From an uncultured Opitutia bacterium (GTDB lineage Bacteria > Verrucomicrobiota > Verrucomicrobiia > Opitutales > Opitutaceae), in NCBI GenBank assembly GCA_903919985.1, contig CAIXKG010000139.1, positions 1-53,755 of the forward strand: DNA of 53,755 nucleotides, written 5' to 3'. The notes under the pieces were generated by a model. It saw only the letters and a program-made list of their open reading frames with translations. It was not told where the DNA came from and did no database searches. Below are positions 25,779 through 34,504 of this stretch, in pieces; position 1 is the stretch's first letter, and the number at the start of each line of letters is the position of its first letter. The translations under genes and the position numbers were made by a program.

Positions 25779-26921
25779 CTACTTGGCCGCGGCGGGCGCG
25801 GGTTCGAAAAGCTCGTCGGGCTTTTGCGGCAGGCTCGTGAGCACGTAATCGCTGATTTGAAAGGCGCGCTTTTGCATGAGCGCGTTGACCGAAGCTTTCT
25901 CATCGCTGCTCGTCGCGGACACGTAAACCGGTCCGGCCGGGATCGTTTCAAATTCGGGTTGAATCTTCGTCAGTGCGTCCGTCGCGGACTTCGGCTCGCC
26001 CGGTTTCGCGTCACCGCCCTGCGGTAGCAAGTCGGTGGATTTTCCTAAAGCCGCGAGGCCGCCCTTTTCGTCCGCCACCGGCGCCTTGATTTTTTTCTCC
26101 TCGGGTTTGCGGCCGAGCGCCACGGTGTAGTTTTTTCCGTCGAAGGTCTTGAGCTTGAAAACACGTTGATTTGCTTTTGCCGCCACCGCATTGGCGTCGC
26201 TCGGATCACTGGTCTCGGTGAACGCGAGGGCCGTTAGACTGTTCAGGGTCGAAGTGATCCGATCTGCTTTCAATTTTTGCCCGGTGGGAAGATTGGCGGA
26301 GGTGAACGGTGTGTCCTTTTTTTCGCGGGTGACCACAATGGGGGCGGCCTGGTCGAATGGGATCTCGAGTTGCGCGATGTCCTCGGATTTCAGGCTGAGT
26401 AAGTCGGTCCGCGCCCAGTTTTTCGGCTCGAGGTCGAGGTTGCTGTTGAGCGAGGCGAGATACGCTTTCGGCTCGGCGCCGAAACGAACGAAGCGGCCTC
26501 CGCTCTCGTTGGTTTTTCCGAGCGTGACCGTCCACAGTGGCTTGTCGCCCGCGCCAAGGAGCGAAATCTGGCTGTCCTTGAATTCGAGCCGGGCAATTCG
26601 CTCCGGGTTCGTGGTCACGAGGCGGGTGAGTTTGGCCTCGGACAATTCGCTGACTGAACGGGCGATCTTCGCCACATCGGCCGGAAAATCGTAGTAAGCC
26701 GGCACGCGCCAGGACCCATCGGATTGTTTGACGAGCGAGATGGTTTTACCCGCGTCGGAGAATCGGAGCTGGGTGGCTTGCTCGATGACCGCTTGATCGA
26801 GCAACGCGTGGCCGAGACGGGCATCGTTGCTGACCGCCGCGGACGGATGGCTCGCGAAAAAGACCGCGAGAGAGAGAGCCGCCAGAACGGCGACAGCGAT
26901 AAGGAGCGTGCGAAGTTTCAT
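25779..26921 (-). CDS. DUF4340 protein of a Gld-like ABC locus
   Basis: This 380-residue protein has one N-terminal membrane anchor (residues 5-24, LRTLLIAVAVLAALSLAVFF). An extracytoplasmic beta-rich DUF4340 domain follows, with repeated modules such as TISLVKQSDGSWRVP and FKLKTFDGKNYTVALG. DUF4340 proteins are regularly encoded after GldG-like proteins. Here the order ATPase, permease, GldG, DUF4340 on the minus strand fits one transport-related complex. The function of the domain is unknown. Confidence 0.85.
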   Translation of the reverse strand: MKLRTLLIAVAVLAALSLAVFFASHPSAAVSNDARLGHALLDQAVIEQATQLRFSDAGKTISLVKQSDGSWRVPAYYDFPADVAKIARSVSELSEAKLTRLVTTNPERIARLEFKDSQISLLGAGDKPLWTVTLGKTNESGGRFVRFGAEPKAYLASLNSNLDLEPKNWARTDLLSLKSEDIAQLEIPFDQAAPIVVTREKKDTPFTSANLPTGQKLKADRITSTLNSLTALAFTETSDPSDANAVAAKANQRVFKLKTFDGKNYTVALGRKPEEKKIKAPVADEKGGLAALGKSTDLLPQGGDAKPGEPKSATDALTKIQPEFETIPAGPVYVSATSSDEKASVNALMQKRAFQISDYVLTSLPQKPDELFEPAPAAAK

Positions 26922-27003
26922 CGGGAAACAGGAAAATAGGAAAGCGGGTGAAAATGAACTTGGGTCCGCGCCAAGCGCGCGAGCGTCGGCCGAAACGTCG
27001 TGA

Positions 27004-28887
27004 TTATTTCTTCCGACTGCGCGCGAACCAGAGGCCGAAGGCCCCGATGAGGAGCGGACCGCTCAGCAGGTTGACGAGGAGCAGCCGGTTCTCGAGGGCG
27101 TCGGTGTCTTCGCGCAGCGCGCGGCGGATTTGGCGGCGCTCGCTCTGGATGGCCGACTGCTGCTTTTGAAAATCCTCGATGGCCTTCATCACTTCCGGTG
27201 AGACGACGAGACGGTTGGCTTCGCCTTTCTTACCCTGCAGTTCGGTGAGCTTGGCCTGCACTTGTTGCAGGCGCGCTTCCAGGGCGGTGAGTTTTTCCTG
27301 ATATTTTTTCTGGGCGGAAATTTCCATCGTGCGGACGACTTCGAAATCACGGACCGACGTGCCTTTGCCGCGGATCGAGATCAAGTCGGATGATCCCGAG
27401 ATGAAATCGAGCGAGTTCGAAGCGAGGGCGAGATTGTCGTTCATCGGCACAAGCATGCCCGCATTCCGATAGCGCATATCGAACATGTAGTTGTCGAAAA
27501 GCCAGTCGGTGTCTGCGATCAGGAACAACGCGGAACTCGTCTTCGACTCGGCGAGTGCGGCAGTCGGGGTTTCGGGTTTCGGTCCGGCTGCGGGGTCGGC
27601 GGTTTTCTCATCTTTGGGCGGGCCCTCAGGGAAGGCGCTTTTAAATTTTCCGGTGATGAGCGCGGCAATCGTCTTCTTACCCGAGGGCACGATCTGGCGG
27701 GCCGCTTCCTCGGGCTGGATAAATTGAAGGGAAGCGGCGGCGACGTCGCCCGCTTGCGCCGACGTTTCGACGAGGGGCGTGAACGTTAGACCGGGGGCTG
27801 GCGTGAAAGAGAGCGATCCGGCTTCGATAAACAGCGCGGAATTAAGCTGGGCCGTGGCGAGCGACGTCGCGTTGAAATTTTCGTGACGGAGATTCATCCA
27901 CAGGGGAAAACGCGCCGCCTGGCCGCTCTGCGTTTGGACTTGGGCGGCGTGATCGAGGTCGCCGGAAACTTTTTGCGAATCGTAATTCACCCCGTAAGCG
28001 TGAAGGAGCGCCGGCAGATCCGATGAAACGTTGGGCTGAGGTCCGCCCATCATGGCCTGCTGGCCACCCTGACGTTTGAAATATTGGGAGGAAGGATCGA
28101 CCGCGAGGAACACGGGCTTGCCCGCGAGCAGGAATTGATCGATGGCAAACTGAAGTTTGGGCGGGAGATTTTGGGGATGGATCACGGCGAGCGCGTCGAG
28201 GCCGGCGGGGAGCTCGGTGGCGGAGGCTTCGACGCGGACGATCTGAAAAGTTTTTTCCCATTCGCTGACGACGAACTGCCCGGGCTGCGGCTGCTGGCGC
28301 ATCATCATCATCATTTGCATTTCCTGCGGGCTGGTGCCTTGCAGCGGCAGGCTGGTCAGGAGGCCGAGCTTCTTTTTGTCGATCTGCTGCACGCTGTAGA
28401 TGAGCTGCGAGAGATCGTATTCGAGAAATTGTTCGCGCTGTGGCGTGAGCGTCGAAAGGAGCTTTTGCTGGTCGGCCTGAGTCGCGATGAGGCCGAACTG
28501 GATTTGCTCGCCCGTCGCAGGAATGAGCTGGGGCTGGATGCCGGCCGCCGTGGCGCGTTCCTCCTCGGGCGTGTCGGGGCGCGGGTCGATGACGTTGAGC
28601 GTGATCTTGCCCCGCGATCCGCGGGCGTATTGCCGAAGCATTTCTTCCACGCGGGCGGCGTAGTTCTTGTACGCGATGGGCAGGCCACTGGCAGATTTGG
28701 AGAAATAAAAATCGAGTATGATCGGCTCCTCGACTTTCCCGAGCAGGGCCCGGGTGCCGGACGAGAGCGTGTAGATCCGCTCCGCGGTGGCGTCGACGCG
28801 CACGGGCAGCGACGAGGCGAGGTAGTTAATGAGCACGAGGCCGACGAAAAGAAGGACGAGGGCGAGGACTTTGCCGCTGGGTTTCAT
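27004..28887 (-). CDS. GldG-family ABC transporter auxiliary protein
   Basis: The 627-residue protein has a transmembrane segment at residues 6-25, a large extracytoplasmic region with the GldG/ABC-auxiliary pattern (RVDATAERIYTLSSGTRALL, then LDFYFSKSASGLP), a coiled-coil of about 90 residues near 520-610 (ALEARLQQVQAKLTELQGKK) and a C-terminal membrane segment ending FARSRKK. It is presumed to work with the ATPase and permease encoded just upstream. In Bacteroidota relatives serve gliding, but the full set of gliding genes is not seen here, so another export role is likely. Confidence 0.87.
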   Translation of the reverse strand: MKPSGKVLALVLLFVGLVLINYLASSLPVRVDATAERIYTLSSGTRALLGKVEEPIILDFYFSKSASGLPIAYKNYAARVEEMLRQYARGSRGKITLNVIDPRPDTPEEERATAAGIQPQLIPATGEQIQFGLIATQADQQKLLSTLTPQREQFLEYDLSQLIYSVQQIDKKKLGLLTSLPLQGTSPQEMQMMMMMRQQPQPGQFVVSEWEKTFQIVRVEASATELPAGLDALAVIHPQNLPPKLQFAIDQFLLAGKPVFLAVDPSSQYFKRQGGQQAMMGGPQPNVSSDLPALLHAYGVNYDSQKVSGDLDHAAQVQTQSGQAARFPLWMNLRHENFNATSLATAQLNSALFIEAGSLSFTPAPGLTFTPLVETSAQAGDVAAASLQFIQPEEAARQIVPSGKKTIAALITGKFKSAFPEGPPKDEKTADPAAGPKPETPTAALAESKTSSALFLIADTDWLFDNYMFDMRYRNAGMLVPMNDNLALASNSLDFISGSSDLISIRGKGTSVRDFEVVRTMEISAQKKYQEKLTALEARLQQVQAKLTELQGKKGEANRLVVSPEVMKAIEDFQKQQSAIQSERRQIRRALREDTDALENRLLLVNLLSGPLLIGAFGLWFARSRKK

Positions 28888-28914
28888 GGGTCGAAAAAGG
28901 GGAGGCGAATCAGG

Positions 28915-29005
28915 GTTAAGCGCGAAGGCGCATAGGCCGTAAGTGCGGAGGAAGGATCAGAAACTTGGTTTGAATACTTCTCGGGCTTCGCGTCTTGGCG
29001 CTTAA
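28915..29005. repeat. Intergenic inverted repeat, AAGCGC/GACGC family (second copy)
   Basis: The left arm 28915-28938 starts GTTAAGCGCGAAGGCGCATA, and the right arm 28983-29005 reads CTTAAGCGCCAAGACGCGAA as reverse complement. It is between the permease and GldG genes, 44 bases apart in the middle. The motif is related to the repeat at 15231-15322. Confidence 0.5.
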
Positions 29006-29019
29006 GATTTGAGATCCGC

Positions 29020-29745
29020 TTAGCGTTCGAGGGCGACGACGTTGAGGAAAAGCGTGAAGCCGGTGAACGAGAGGAAGAAGATCACGTCTTTGGGATCGAC
29101 GATTCCCTTGGTGAACGCGTCGAAATGAGTAACGAAGCTGAAATTGGAAATCGTGTCGGCCATACTGACCGGCAGGACGCTTTCCAGCGTGGTCGTGAAG
29201 CTGCTGAGGCCGAGAAAAACGAGCGCGGCACACGCGGCGAGACTGAGGACGAAGCTGATCACCTGGTTCTTGGTGAGGGCCGACGTGAGCGCGCACACCC
29301 CGAGGTAAGCGCCCGCCATCAGGACGGCGCCGAAATACGTGGCCGCCATTACGCCCCAATCGGGGTGGCCCAGGTAGGCGATCGTCAGTGCCATGGGAAA
29401 ACTCAACGCAATGGCCAGCGTGAGGAACGCCCAGCCGGCGAGAAATTTCCCGAGCACGGCTTCGAGCGTGGTGACGGGCAGCGTGAAGAGGAGCTCGACG
29501 GTGCCCGCGCGTTTCTCCTCGGACCACAGCCGCATGCCGACGGCCGGCACGATGAACATGAAGAGCCAGGGAAAAAACACGAAGTAGGTTTCCAGGCTGG
29601 CGACGCCGGCTTTGAAAAAATTGCCGTAGCGGGAAAACGCCAGCGACACCGAGATCACGAGAAAAGAGACGAGGAAAACGTAGGCGACCGGCGAACGAAA
29701 ATAGCCGAGGAACTCGCGTTTGAAGAGGGGACGAATCTGGGACAT
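29020..29745 (-). CDS. ABC transporter permease (GldF-like)
   Basis: This 241-residue integral membrane protein has about six hydrophobic segments (near residues 20-37, 54-73, 100-125, 130-155, 165-185 and 220-238). The motif WSEEKRAGTVELLFTLPVTT after the second segment is characteristic of ABC-2/GldF-type permeases. It is the partner of the downstream-acting ATPase encoded 76 bases upstream. The gap between the two holds a long palindrome (29763-29819). Confidence 0.87.
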   Translation of the reverse strand: MSQIRPLFKREFLGYFRSPVAYVFLVSFLVISVSLAFSRYGNFFKAGVASLETYFVFFPWLFMFIVPAVGMRLWSEEKRAGTVELLFTLPVTTLEAVLGKFLAGWAFLTLAIALSFPMALTIAYLGHPDWGVMAATYFGAVLMAGAYLGVCALTSALTKNQVISFVLSLAACAALVFLGLSSFTTTLESVLPVSMADTISNFSFVTHFDAFTKGIVDPKDVIFFLSFTGFTLFLNVVALER

Positions 29746-29762
29746 GGGGAAAAGTTTTAAGT

Positions 29763-29819
29763 GGGAGCGCGGCCGCCCCCGGCTGCGGGATGCAATGCGG
29801 TCGGGGCGGCCGCGCTTCC
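29763..29819. repeat. REP-like palindrome
   Basis: GGGAGCGCGGCCGCCCC at 29763-29779 pairs with GGGGCGGCCGCGCTTCC at 29803-29819, with one mismatch across 17 positions and a 23-base loop. It lies between two cotranscribed ABC transporter genes, so in the mRNA it would form a stable hairpin that could lower or protect part of the message. Confidence 0.7.
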
Positions 29820-29821
29820 GT

Positions 29822-30544
29822 TTAGGTGTCTGAGCTCGTGAGCGTGCGGAAGATTTCGTCGAGCCGGGCGCCCGGCGCGCGCGCGTGGAGTTGGGCGGGT
29901 GTTTCGTCGGCGACGACGCGGCCGCGCGAAATGACGATCACACGGGTACAGATCGCATCGACCTCCTCGAGAATGTGGGTCGAGAGAATCACCGCCTTTT
30001 CGGCGGCCATGTTTTTAATGAGCGTGCGGACTTCGTTTTTCTGATTCGGGTCGAGACCGTCGGTCGGTTCATCGAGGATGAGCGCGGGCGGATTGTGGAG
30101 CAGGGCCTGGGCGAAACCGACGCGTTGCTTGTAGCCCTTCGAGAGCGTTTCGATCGTCTGGTGGCGCACGGAGAGCAGGTGAGTGAGGCCGAGGACGTGT
30201 TCGACCCGCGCGCGTTTTTCGACGGTCGCGCGAAAGCCGCGGATCTCCGCGATGAAACCGAGGAATTCGTTCACTGTCATCTCCGGGTAGGCCGGCGCGC
30301 TTTCTGGCAGGTAACCGAGCTGCCGTTTCACGCCCACGGGATCGGCCGTGACGTCGATCCCGCCGACGGTTGCGGTGCCGGCATCGGAACGGATGAAGCC
30401 AGTGATCATCTTCATCGTAGTGGATTTTCCGGCGCCGTTGGGGCCGAGGAAACCGAGGATGTCACCGCGGTTGACCTTGAACGTGACGCCGTCCACCGCG
30501 CGCTTGGCGCCGTAGGTTTTAACGAGGCCGTTGACTTCGATCAT
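29822..30544 (-). CDS. ABC transporter ATP-binding protein (GldA-like)
   Basis: The 240-residue ATPase has Walker A GPNGAGKS at 34-41, a signature-like LSKGYKQRVG, Walker B ALILDEPTDGLDP and the switch histidine in STHILEE. LSKGYKQRVG in place of LSGGQ is typical of the ABC-2 export ATPases related to GldA and CcmA. It is the first gene of the minus-strand series with the permease, GldG and DUF4340 genes. Confidence 0.9.
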   Translation of the reverse strand: MIEVNGLVKTYGAKRAVDGVTFKVNRGDILGFLGPNGAGKSTTMKMITGFIRSDAGTATVGGIDVTADPVGVKRQLGYLPESAPAYPEMTVNEFLGFIAEIRGFRATVEKRARVEHVLGLTHLLSVRHQTIETLSKGYKQRVGFAQALLHNPPALILDEPTDGLDPNQKNEVRTLIKNMAAEKAVILSTHILEEVDAICTRVIVISRGRVVADETPAQLHARAPGARLDEIFRTLTSSDT

Positions 30545-31228
30545 GAGAGAAGGGGGTAAACGAGAAAAGAGAGCTAGCCGCTGGGACGGCGCCGGCTGCG
30601 AAAAGTTCCGCGTTGGGTCGCCGACGAAAGAGGTGCGTAAAAAAAATGGCTGGGGCCGGGCAAGAGAAAATTTTTAAGCGCGCCGACGGCGGTGGGGCGG
30701 CCGTCAGCGGATGGGTCGCTGGCTCAGGACACCAGATATTTCGGGCCGTGACGGGAATTTTCGTGAACGCACATTTTTGGCGTAGAGCTGATTTGAATCA
30801 CCTCGGCCGATCTTCGGTGTAGATCAGCGCGATGGCGCGCGCTTCGGGTCGCATGGTGCGCGCAAGCGCGCTGGCCTACGAGCGGAGTTTTACTCGGTCG
30901 GTTACGGCAGCGCAGCGACGGCCAAAACCAGGAAGGCGGCGGTTTCGTCGACGCGTTGAGCGCGAAACGGCGGCTGGCACCAAGGTGCGTGGCGGTTCAC
31001 GAAGTCGATCGCAGGCGCGAATTTTGAGTGGAACACGACGCGCAATCCGGATTCGCGCCACCAGCGCGCGGCGGAAAAGAACCGCACCCTGCGGGCGCCC
31101 CGATCGACGGCGCTCAGGGTCGAGGCCGGCTCAAGAGGGAAATCAATCCAGCGCCGAAAATCTCCTCTCTGATAGGGGTGCTCACTGGCGGGGTGTCGCT
31201 GCGCCGGTTCTTCGGCGCGGTCGCAGCG
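30545..31228. other. Gap without a confident gene
   Basis: This 684-base stretch lies between the ABC ATPase start and the rlmN stop. A plus-strand frame (30832-31266) and a 61-codon minus-strand frame (30902-31087, containing VFHSKFAPAIDFVNRHAPW) cross it. The minus frame has a protein-like hydrophobic end (ETAAFLVLAVAALP) and may be a remnant, but no family is recognised. The ABC operon promoter should lie at the left end. I see no RNA gene here. Confidence 0.3.
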
Positions 31229-32344
31229 CTACATCGCCGCCAGCTCGCGGTCTTTTTCGGTTTTGAGGCGAAGTTGCCCACAGGCGGCGGCGATGTCGTG
31301 GCCTTTTTCCCGGCGCAGCGTCACGGGCACGCGCGCCGCTCGCAGCACATCGGCGAAACTTTCCTGGCGTTCTACGCTCGGACGTTTCCAAGGCAGGCCT
31401 TCCACTGTGTTGTAAGGAATGATGTTCACGTGGGCGTGGAGGTCCCGCGCGATGTCACGTAGTTCGCCGGCCTGGTCGATCGAGTCGTTCACGTCCTCGA
31501 TGAGGATAAACTCCAGTGTGATCATGCGGCCGTGCTTTTCTGAAAACTCGCGGACGGCGGGAATCAGTTTCGCCAGCGGGTACGCCTTGTTAATCGGCAT
31601 GATTTTCTCGCGCACTTCGTCGGTCGCGCCATGGAGGGAAACCGCGAGGCGAAACCCGAGCGGCTCCTCGGCGAGTTTCAGGATTTTCGGGACGAGGCCG
31701 CTGGTTGAAACGGTGATACGGCGCGCGCCAAAGCCGAGGCCCCACTCGGCGTTAAGGATGGTGAGCGCGCGGATGAGCGCGTCGTAATTGGCGAGCGGTT
31801 CGCCCATGCCCATGACGACGATGTTGTCGAACGACGCCAACTCGGGGCGGGCCCGCGGCGTGCGGGCGTCTTCGCGGTAACACACCTGCAGGAGCTGGGC
31901 GACAATCTCGCCGGCGGAGAGATCACGTTTCAAGCCGGCGAGGCCGCTCGCGCAAAACACGCAGGCCATGGCGCAGCCGACCTGAGTGGAGATGCAGATG
32001 GTCTTGCGCGAGTGCTCTTCCCCAACGTCGTCCTGCGGGGCGCGGATGATGACGGTTTCGATGAGCGAACCATCGCGCATCTCGAGGAGAAGTTTGTCGG
32101 TGACGTCGTGCGATTCCTTGTGGAGCACGAGCGAGGTCGGAACGAGATCGAAGGTCGTGTCGAGCCAGGCGCGGAGCGGCTTGGGGAGATTCGTCATCTC
32201 GTCCCAGGTGCGCGCGCGTTTTTTATAAACCCAGTCGAGAATTTGTTTCGCGCGAAATGTCGGTTGGCCCTGTTCCGCCAGACGCGTGGTGAGCGTGTCG
32301 AGCGTTTCACCGGTCAGCGGCGGTTTGTCGGGAGTGAACTTCAT
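31229..32344 (-). CDS. rlmN: 23S rRNA / tRNA (adenine-2-) methyltransferase RlmN
   Basis: This 371-residue radical-SAM enzyme methylates C2 of A2503 in 23S rRNA, and A37 of some tRNAs, in the cytoplasm. I start at the ATG 32342-32344 (MKFTPDKPPL); the open frame to 32734 adds 130 residues with no homology. The [4Fe-4S] motif is CAMACVFC with cysteines at 124, 128 and 131. The methyl-carrier cysteine is expected in the C-terminal AAACGQL. GMGEPLANYD and SLHGATDEVREKIMP are also family-typical. Confidence 0.95.
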   Translation of the reverse strand: MKFTPDKPPLTGETLDTLTTRLAEQGQPTFRAKQILDWVYKKRARTWDEMTNLPKPLRAWLDTTFDLVPTSLVLHKESHDVTDKLLLEMRDGSLIETVIIRAPQDDVGEEHSRKTICISTQVGCAMACVFCASGLAGLKRDLSAGEIVAQLLQVCYREDARTPRARPELASFDNIVVMGMGEPLANYDALIRALTILNAEWGLGFGARRITVSTSGLVPKILKLAEEPLGFRLAVSLHGATDEVREKIMPINKAYPLAKLIPAVREFSEKHGRMITLEFILIEDVNDSIDQAGELRDIARDLHAHVNIIPYNTVEGLPWKRPSVERQESFADVLRAARVPVTLRREKGHDIAAACGQLRLKTEKDRELAAM

Positions 32345-32510
32345 AATAGTCGAAATCTCACCGTGCCCAATCCCCAGCGGGTGTCCAGCGGTCCGATAGC
32401 CAAAGGCCGATGGAATGCCATCAGGCGCCAAATGCTGGGCGATAAAAATTGGCGCTGCGTGAGGTTGAACGTTGATCCGACGTGGCCGGATGCTAAACAC
32501 GCTCGACCCC

Positions 32511-33509
32511 ATGAAATCCTCGCTCCTATTCCTCCTCCTTGCGCCGCTGGCGCTGTTCGCCTTCGACGAGAAACCGCATCCGTTTGTCGGTAGCGTTGAG
32601 CGCCTCGATCCGGCCTTTGACCAGCTCGTCGCTCCGACCACCAAGATCGAAAAAATCGCCGAGGGACTCCGCTGGTCTGAAGGGCCGGTGTGGTATGACG
32701 GCGGCATCCTGTTCTCGGACGTGCTCGCCAACACCGCCTACCAGTGGAAGTCCGGCATGCCGAACGCCGTCCCCTATTTGCGCCCCAGTGGACTCTTCAC
32801 TGCCAACGCAGGGATCCGCGAGCCCGGCAGCAACGGCATGACTCGCGATGCGCAGGGCCGCCTCCTGCTCTGCCAGCACGGCGAGCGCCGCGTGGCCCGG
32901 TGGGAAAACGGCACCTTTACCGTCCTGGCCGACCGGTACGAAGGTAAGCGTTTTAATAGCCCGAACGATCTCATCGTGAAGAAGAGCGGCGACGTTCTCT
33001 TCACCGACCCGCCCTACGGCCTGACCGACATCTCGAAGTCGAAGCTGCGCGAAGTGGACTTTGCCGGCATCTACCGCATCGCGACCGACGGCAAGGTCAC
33101 GCTCCTTTCGAAGAGCTTGCCCTATCCCAACGGCCTGGCTCTCTCGCCCGACGAAAAAATTCTCTACGTTGGCTCCACCGAGGCCGACGCCGCGCGCATC
33201 TACGCCTACGACGTGAAGGCCGACGGCACGCTCGCCAATGAACGGATTTTCTTCAACGCCCAGCCGATGGTGAACGACCAGAACAAGGGCGGCTGCGACG
33301 GCCTCAAAGTTGACCGCGCCGGCAATATCTGGAGTAGCGGCGCCGGCGGCGTCCTCGTGATCTCGCCCGCCGCCAAGCTCATCGGCCGCATCCACACCGG
33401 CGAGCAGTCGAGCAACTGCAACTGGGGCGATGACGGCTCCGTGCTTTACATCACTTCCGACTATTTCGTCGTCCGCGTGGCGACGCTCACCAAGGGCGCG
33501 GGCTGGTAA
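32511..33509 (+). CDS. Exported SMP-30/gluconolactonase family protein
   Basis: The ATG at 32511 gives 332 residues with a signal peptide (MKSSLLFLLLAPLALFA). The six-bladed propeller motifs of SMP-30/LRE lactonases are visible: RWSEGPVW (metal-binding Glu), FNSPNDLIV (metal-binding Asn), PYPNGLALSPDEKILYV and GGCDGLKVDRAGNIW (Asp). All the expected metal ligands appear kept. It probably opens sugar lactones, such as those made by periplasmic sugar oxidation, in the periplasm. It is divergent from rlmN and 10 bases before panE. Confidence 0.88.
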   Translation: MKSSLLFLLLAPLALFAFDEKPHPFVGSVERLDPAFDQLVAPTTKIEKIAEGLRWSEGPVWYDGGILFSDVLANTAYQWKSGMPNAVPYLRPSGLFTANAGIREPGSNGMTRDAQGRLLLCQHGERRVARWENGTFTVLADRYEGKRFNSPNDLIVKKSGDVLFTDPPYGLTDISKSKLREVDFAGIYRIATDGKVTLLSKSLPYPNGLALSPDEKILYVGSTEADAARIYAYDVKADGTLANERIFFNAQPMVNDQNKGGCDGLKVDRAGNIWSSGAGGVLVISPAAKLIGRIHTGEQSSNCNWGDDGSVLYITSDYFVVRVATLTKGAGW

Positions 33510-33519
33510 CGGCCCGCGC

Positions 33520-34395
33520 GTGGCTCGCGTTGCGATCATCGGTCCGGGTGCCATCGGCGGCGTGATGGCCGCCTGGCTCGGCCGTACGGGCGAGCACGAC
33601 GTCACTGTCTGCGCGCGTCGTGCGCTGGAAAACCTTACCGTCGAGACGCCGACCGAAACGTTCTCGACGCAGCCAAGGGTCGTGACCGCGCCGCCCGAAG
33701 CGCCCGCCGTCGACTGGGTGCTGGTGGCGACGAAGGCCTACGACGCCGAGAGCACAGCGGCATGGTTTTCCCAACTCACCGCCCACGGCGCGCGCGTGGC
33801 AATTTTGCAAAATGGCGTCGAGCACCGCGCCCGCTTCGCGCCGTATCTCGCGCCGGAGAAAATTCTACCGGTGCTCGTCTATTGTCCTGCGGAGCGTTCT
33901 GAGCCCGGTCGCATTCGCCAGCGGCGGGCGGCGCGCCTGGTGGTGGAGGAAGGCGGGCCGGGGCGCGAATTCGCGGCGTTGTTTGCCGGCACCGAGATCG
34001 GGGTGGAGACGACGCCCGATTTCACGACCGAACTTTGGCGGAAGCTGTGCCTCAATGCGCCGGGGGCGTTGACGGCGATCCTGCTCCAGCCGAACGGCAT
34101 TTTTCGCGACGAGCGTATCGCCGCCGTGTCGCGCGACATGATGCGTGAATGCATCGCCGTTGCCCGGGAGGAAGGCGCGGCGCTCGATGATTCGATGATC
34201 GAGGGCACGCTCGATATTTTTCGGAAAGGGCCGGCGGATATTTTGAATTCGCTGCACGCCGACCGGCTTGCCGGGCGGCGGATGGAAATCGACGCGCGGA
34301 ATGGCGCGGTGGTGCGGTTCGGCCGTAAGCACGGCATACCGACGCCGTGTAATCAGATGGTCGTCGCGCTCCTCGAGAAGCTGGCGGAGGGATAG
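33520..34395 (+). CDS. panE: 2-dehydropantoate 2-reductase
   Basis: This 291-residue protein is a ketopantoate reductase, the NADPH step to pantoate in coenzyme A synthesis. It opens with a Rossmann motif ARVAIIGPGAIGGVMAAWLG directly after a GTG start at 33520-33522, 11 bases after the preceding stop. The conserved lysine is in VLVATKAYD, the asparagine in ILQNGVEH, and the second family lysine in LWRKLCLNAPGALTA. C-terminal GIPTPCNQMV matches ApbA/PanE. The longer frame to 33430 overlaps the lactonase gene and is not used. Confidence 0.88.
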   Translation: MARVAIIGPGAIGGVMAAWLGRTGEHDVTVCARRALENLTVETPTETFSTQPRVVTAPPEAPAVDWVLVATKAYDAESTAAWFSQLTAHGARVAILQNGVEHRARFAPYLAPEKILPVLVYCPAERSEPGRIRQRRAARLVVEEGGPGREFAALFAGTEIGVETTPDFTTELWRKLCLNAPGALTAILLQPNGIFRDERIAAVSRDMMRECIAVAREEGAALDDSMIEGTLDIFRKGPADILNSLHADRLAGRRMEIDARNGAVVRFGRKHGIPTPCNQMVVALLEKLAEG

Positions 34396-34504
34396 ATTTC
34401 TCGGGCGGCTTTGGTGGGGCGGATTATCCCTGATTCGCCTGGTTCGAAAACGCTTAGTATCCCGCCACGGCGCGTTAGGGCTAGGTGCCCTACTTTCTGC
34501 CCGC

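Noticed and set aside
30832..31266. 144-codon plus-strand frame before rlmN
   Set aside because: Arg-rich translation without domain in a GC-rich gap that overlaps the rlmN 3' end.
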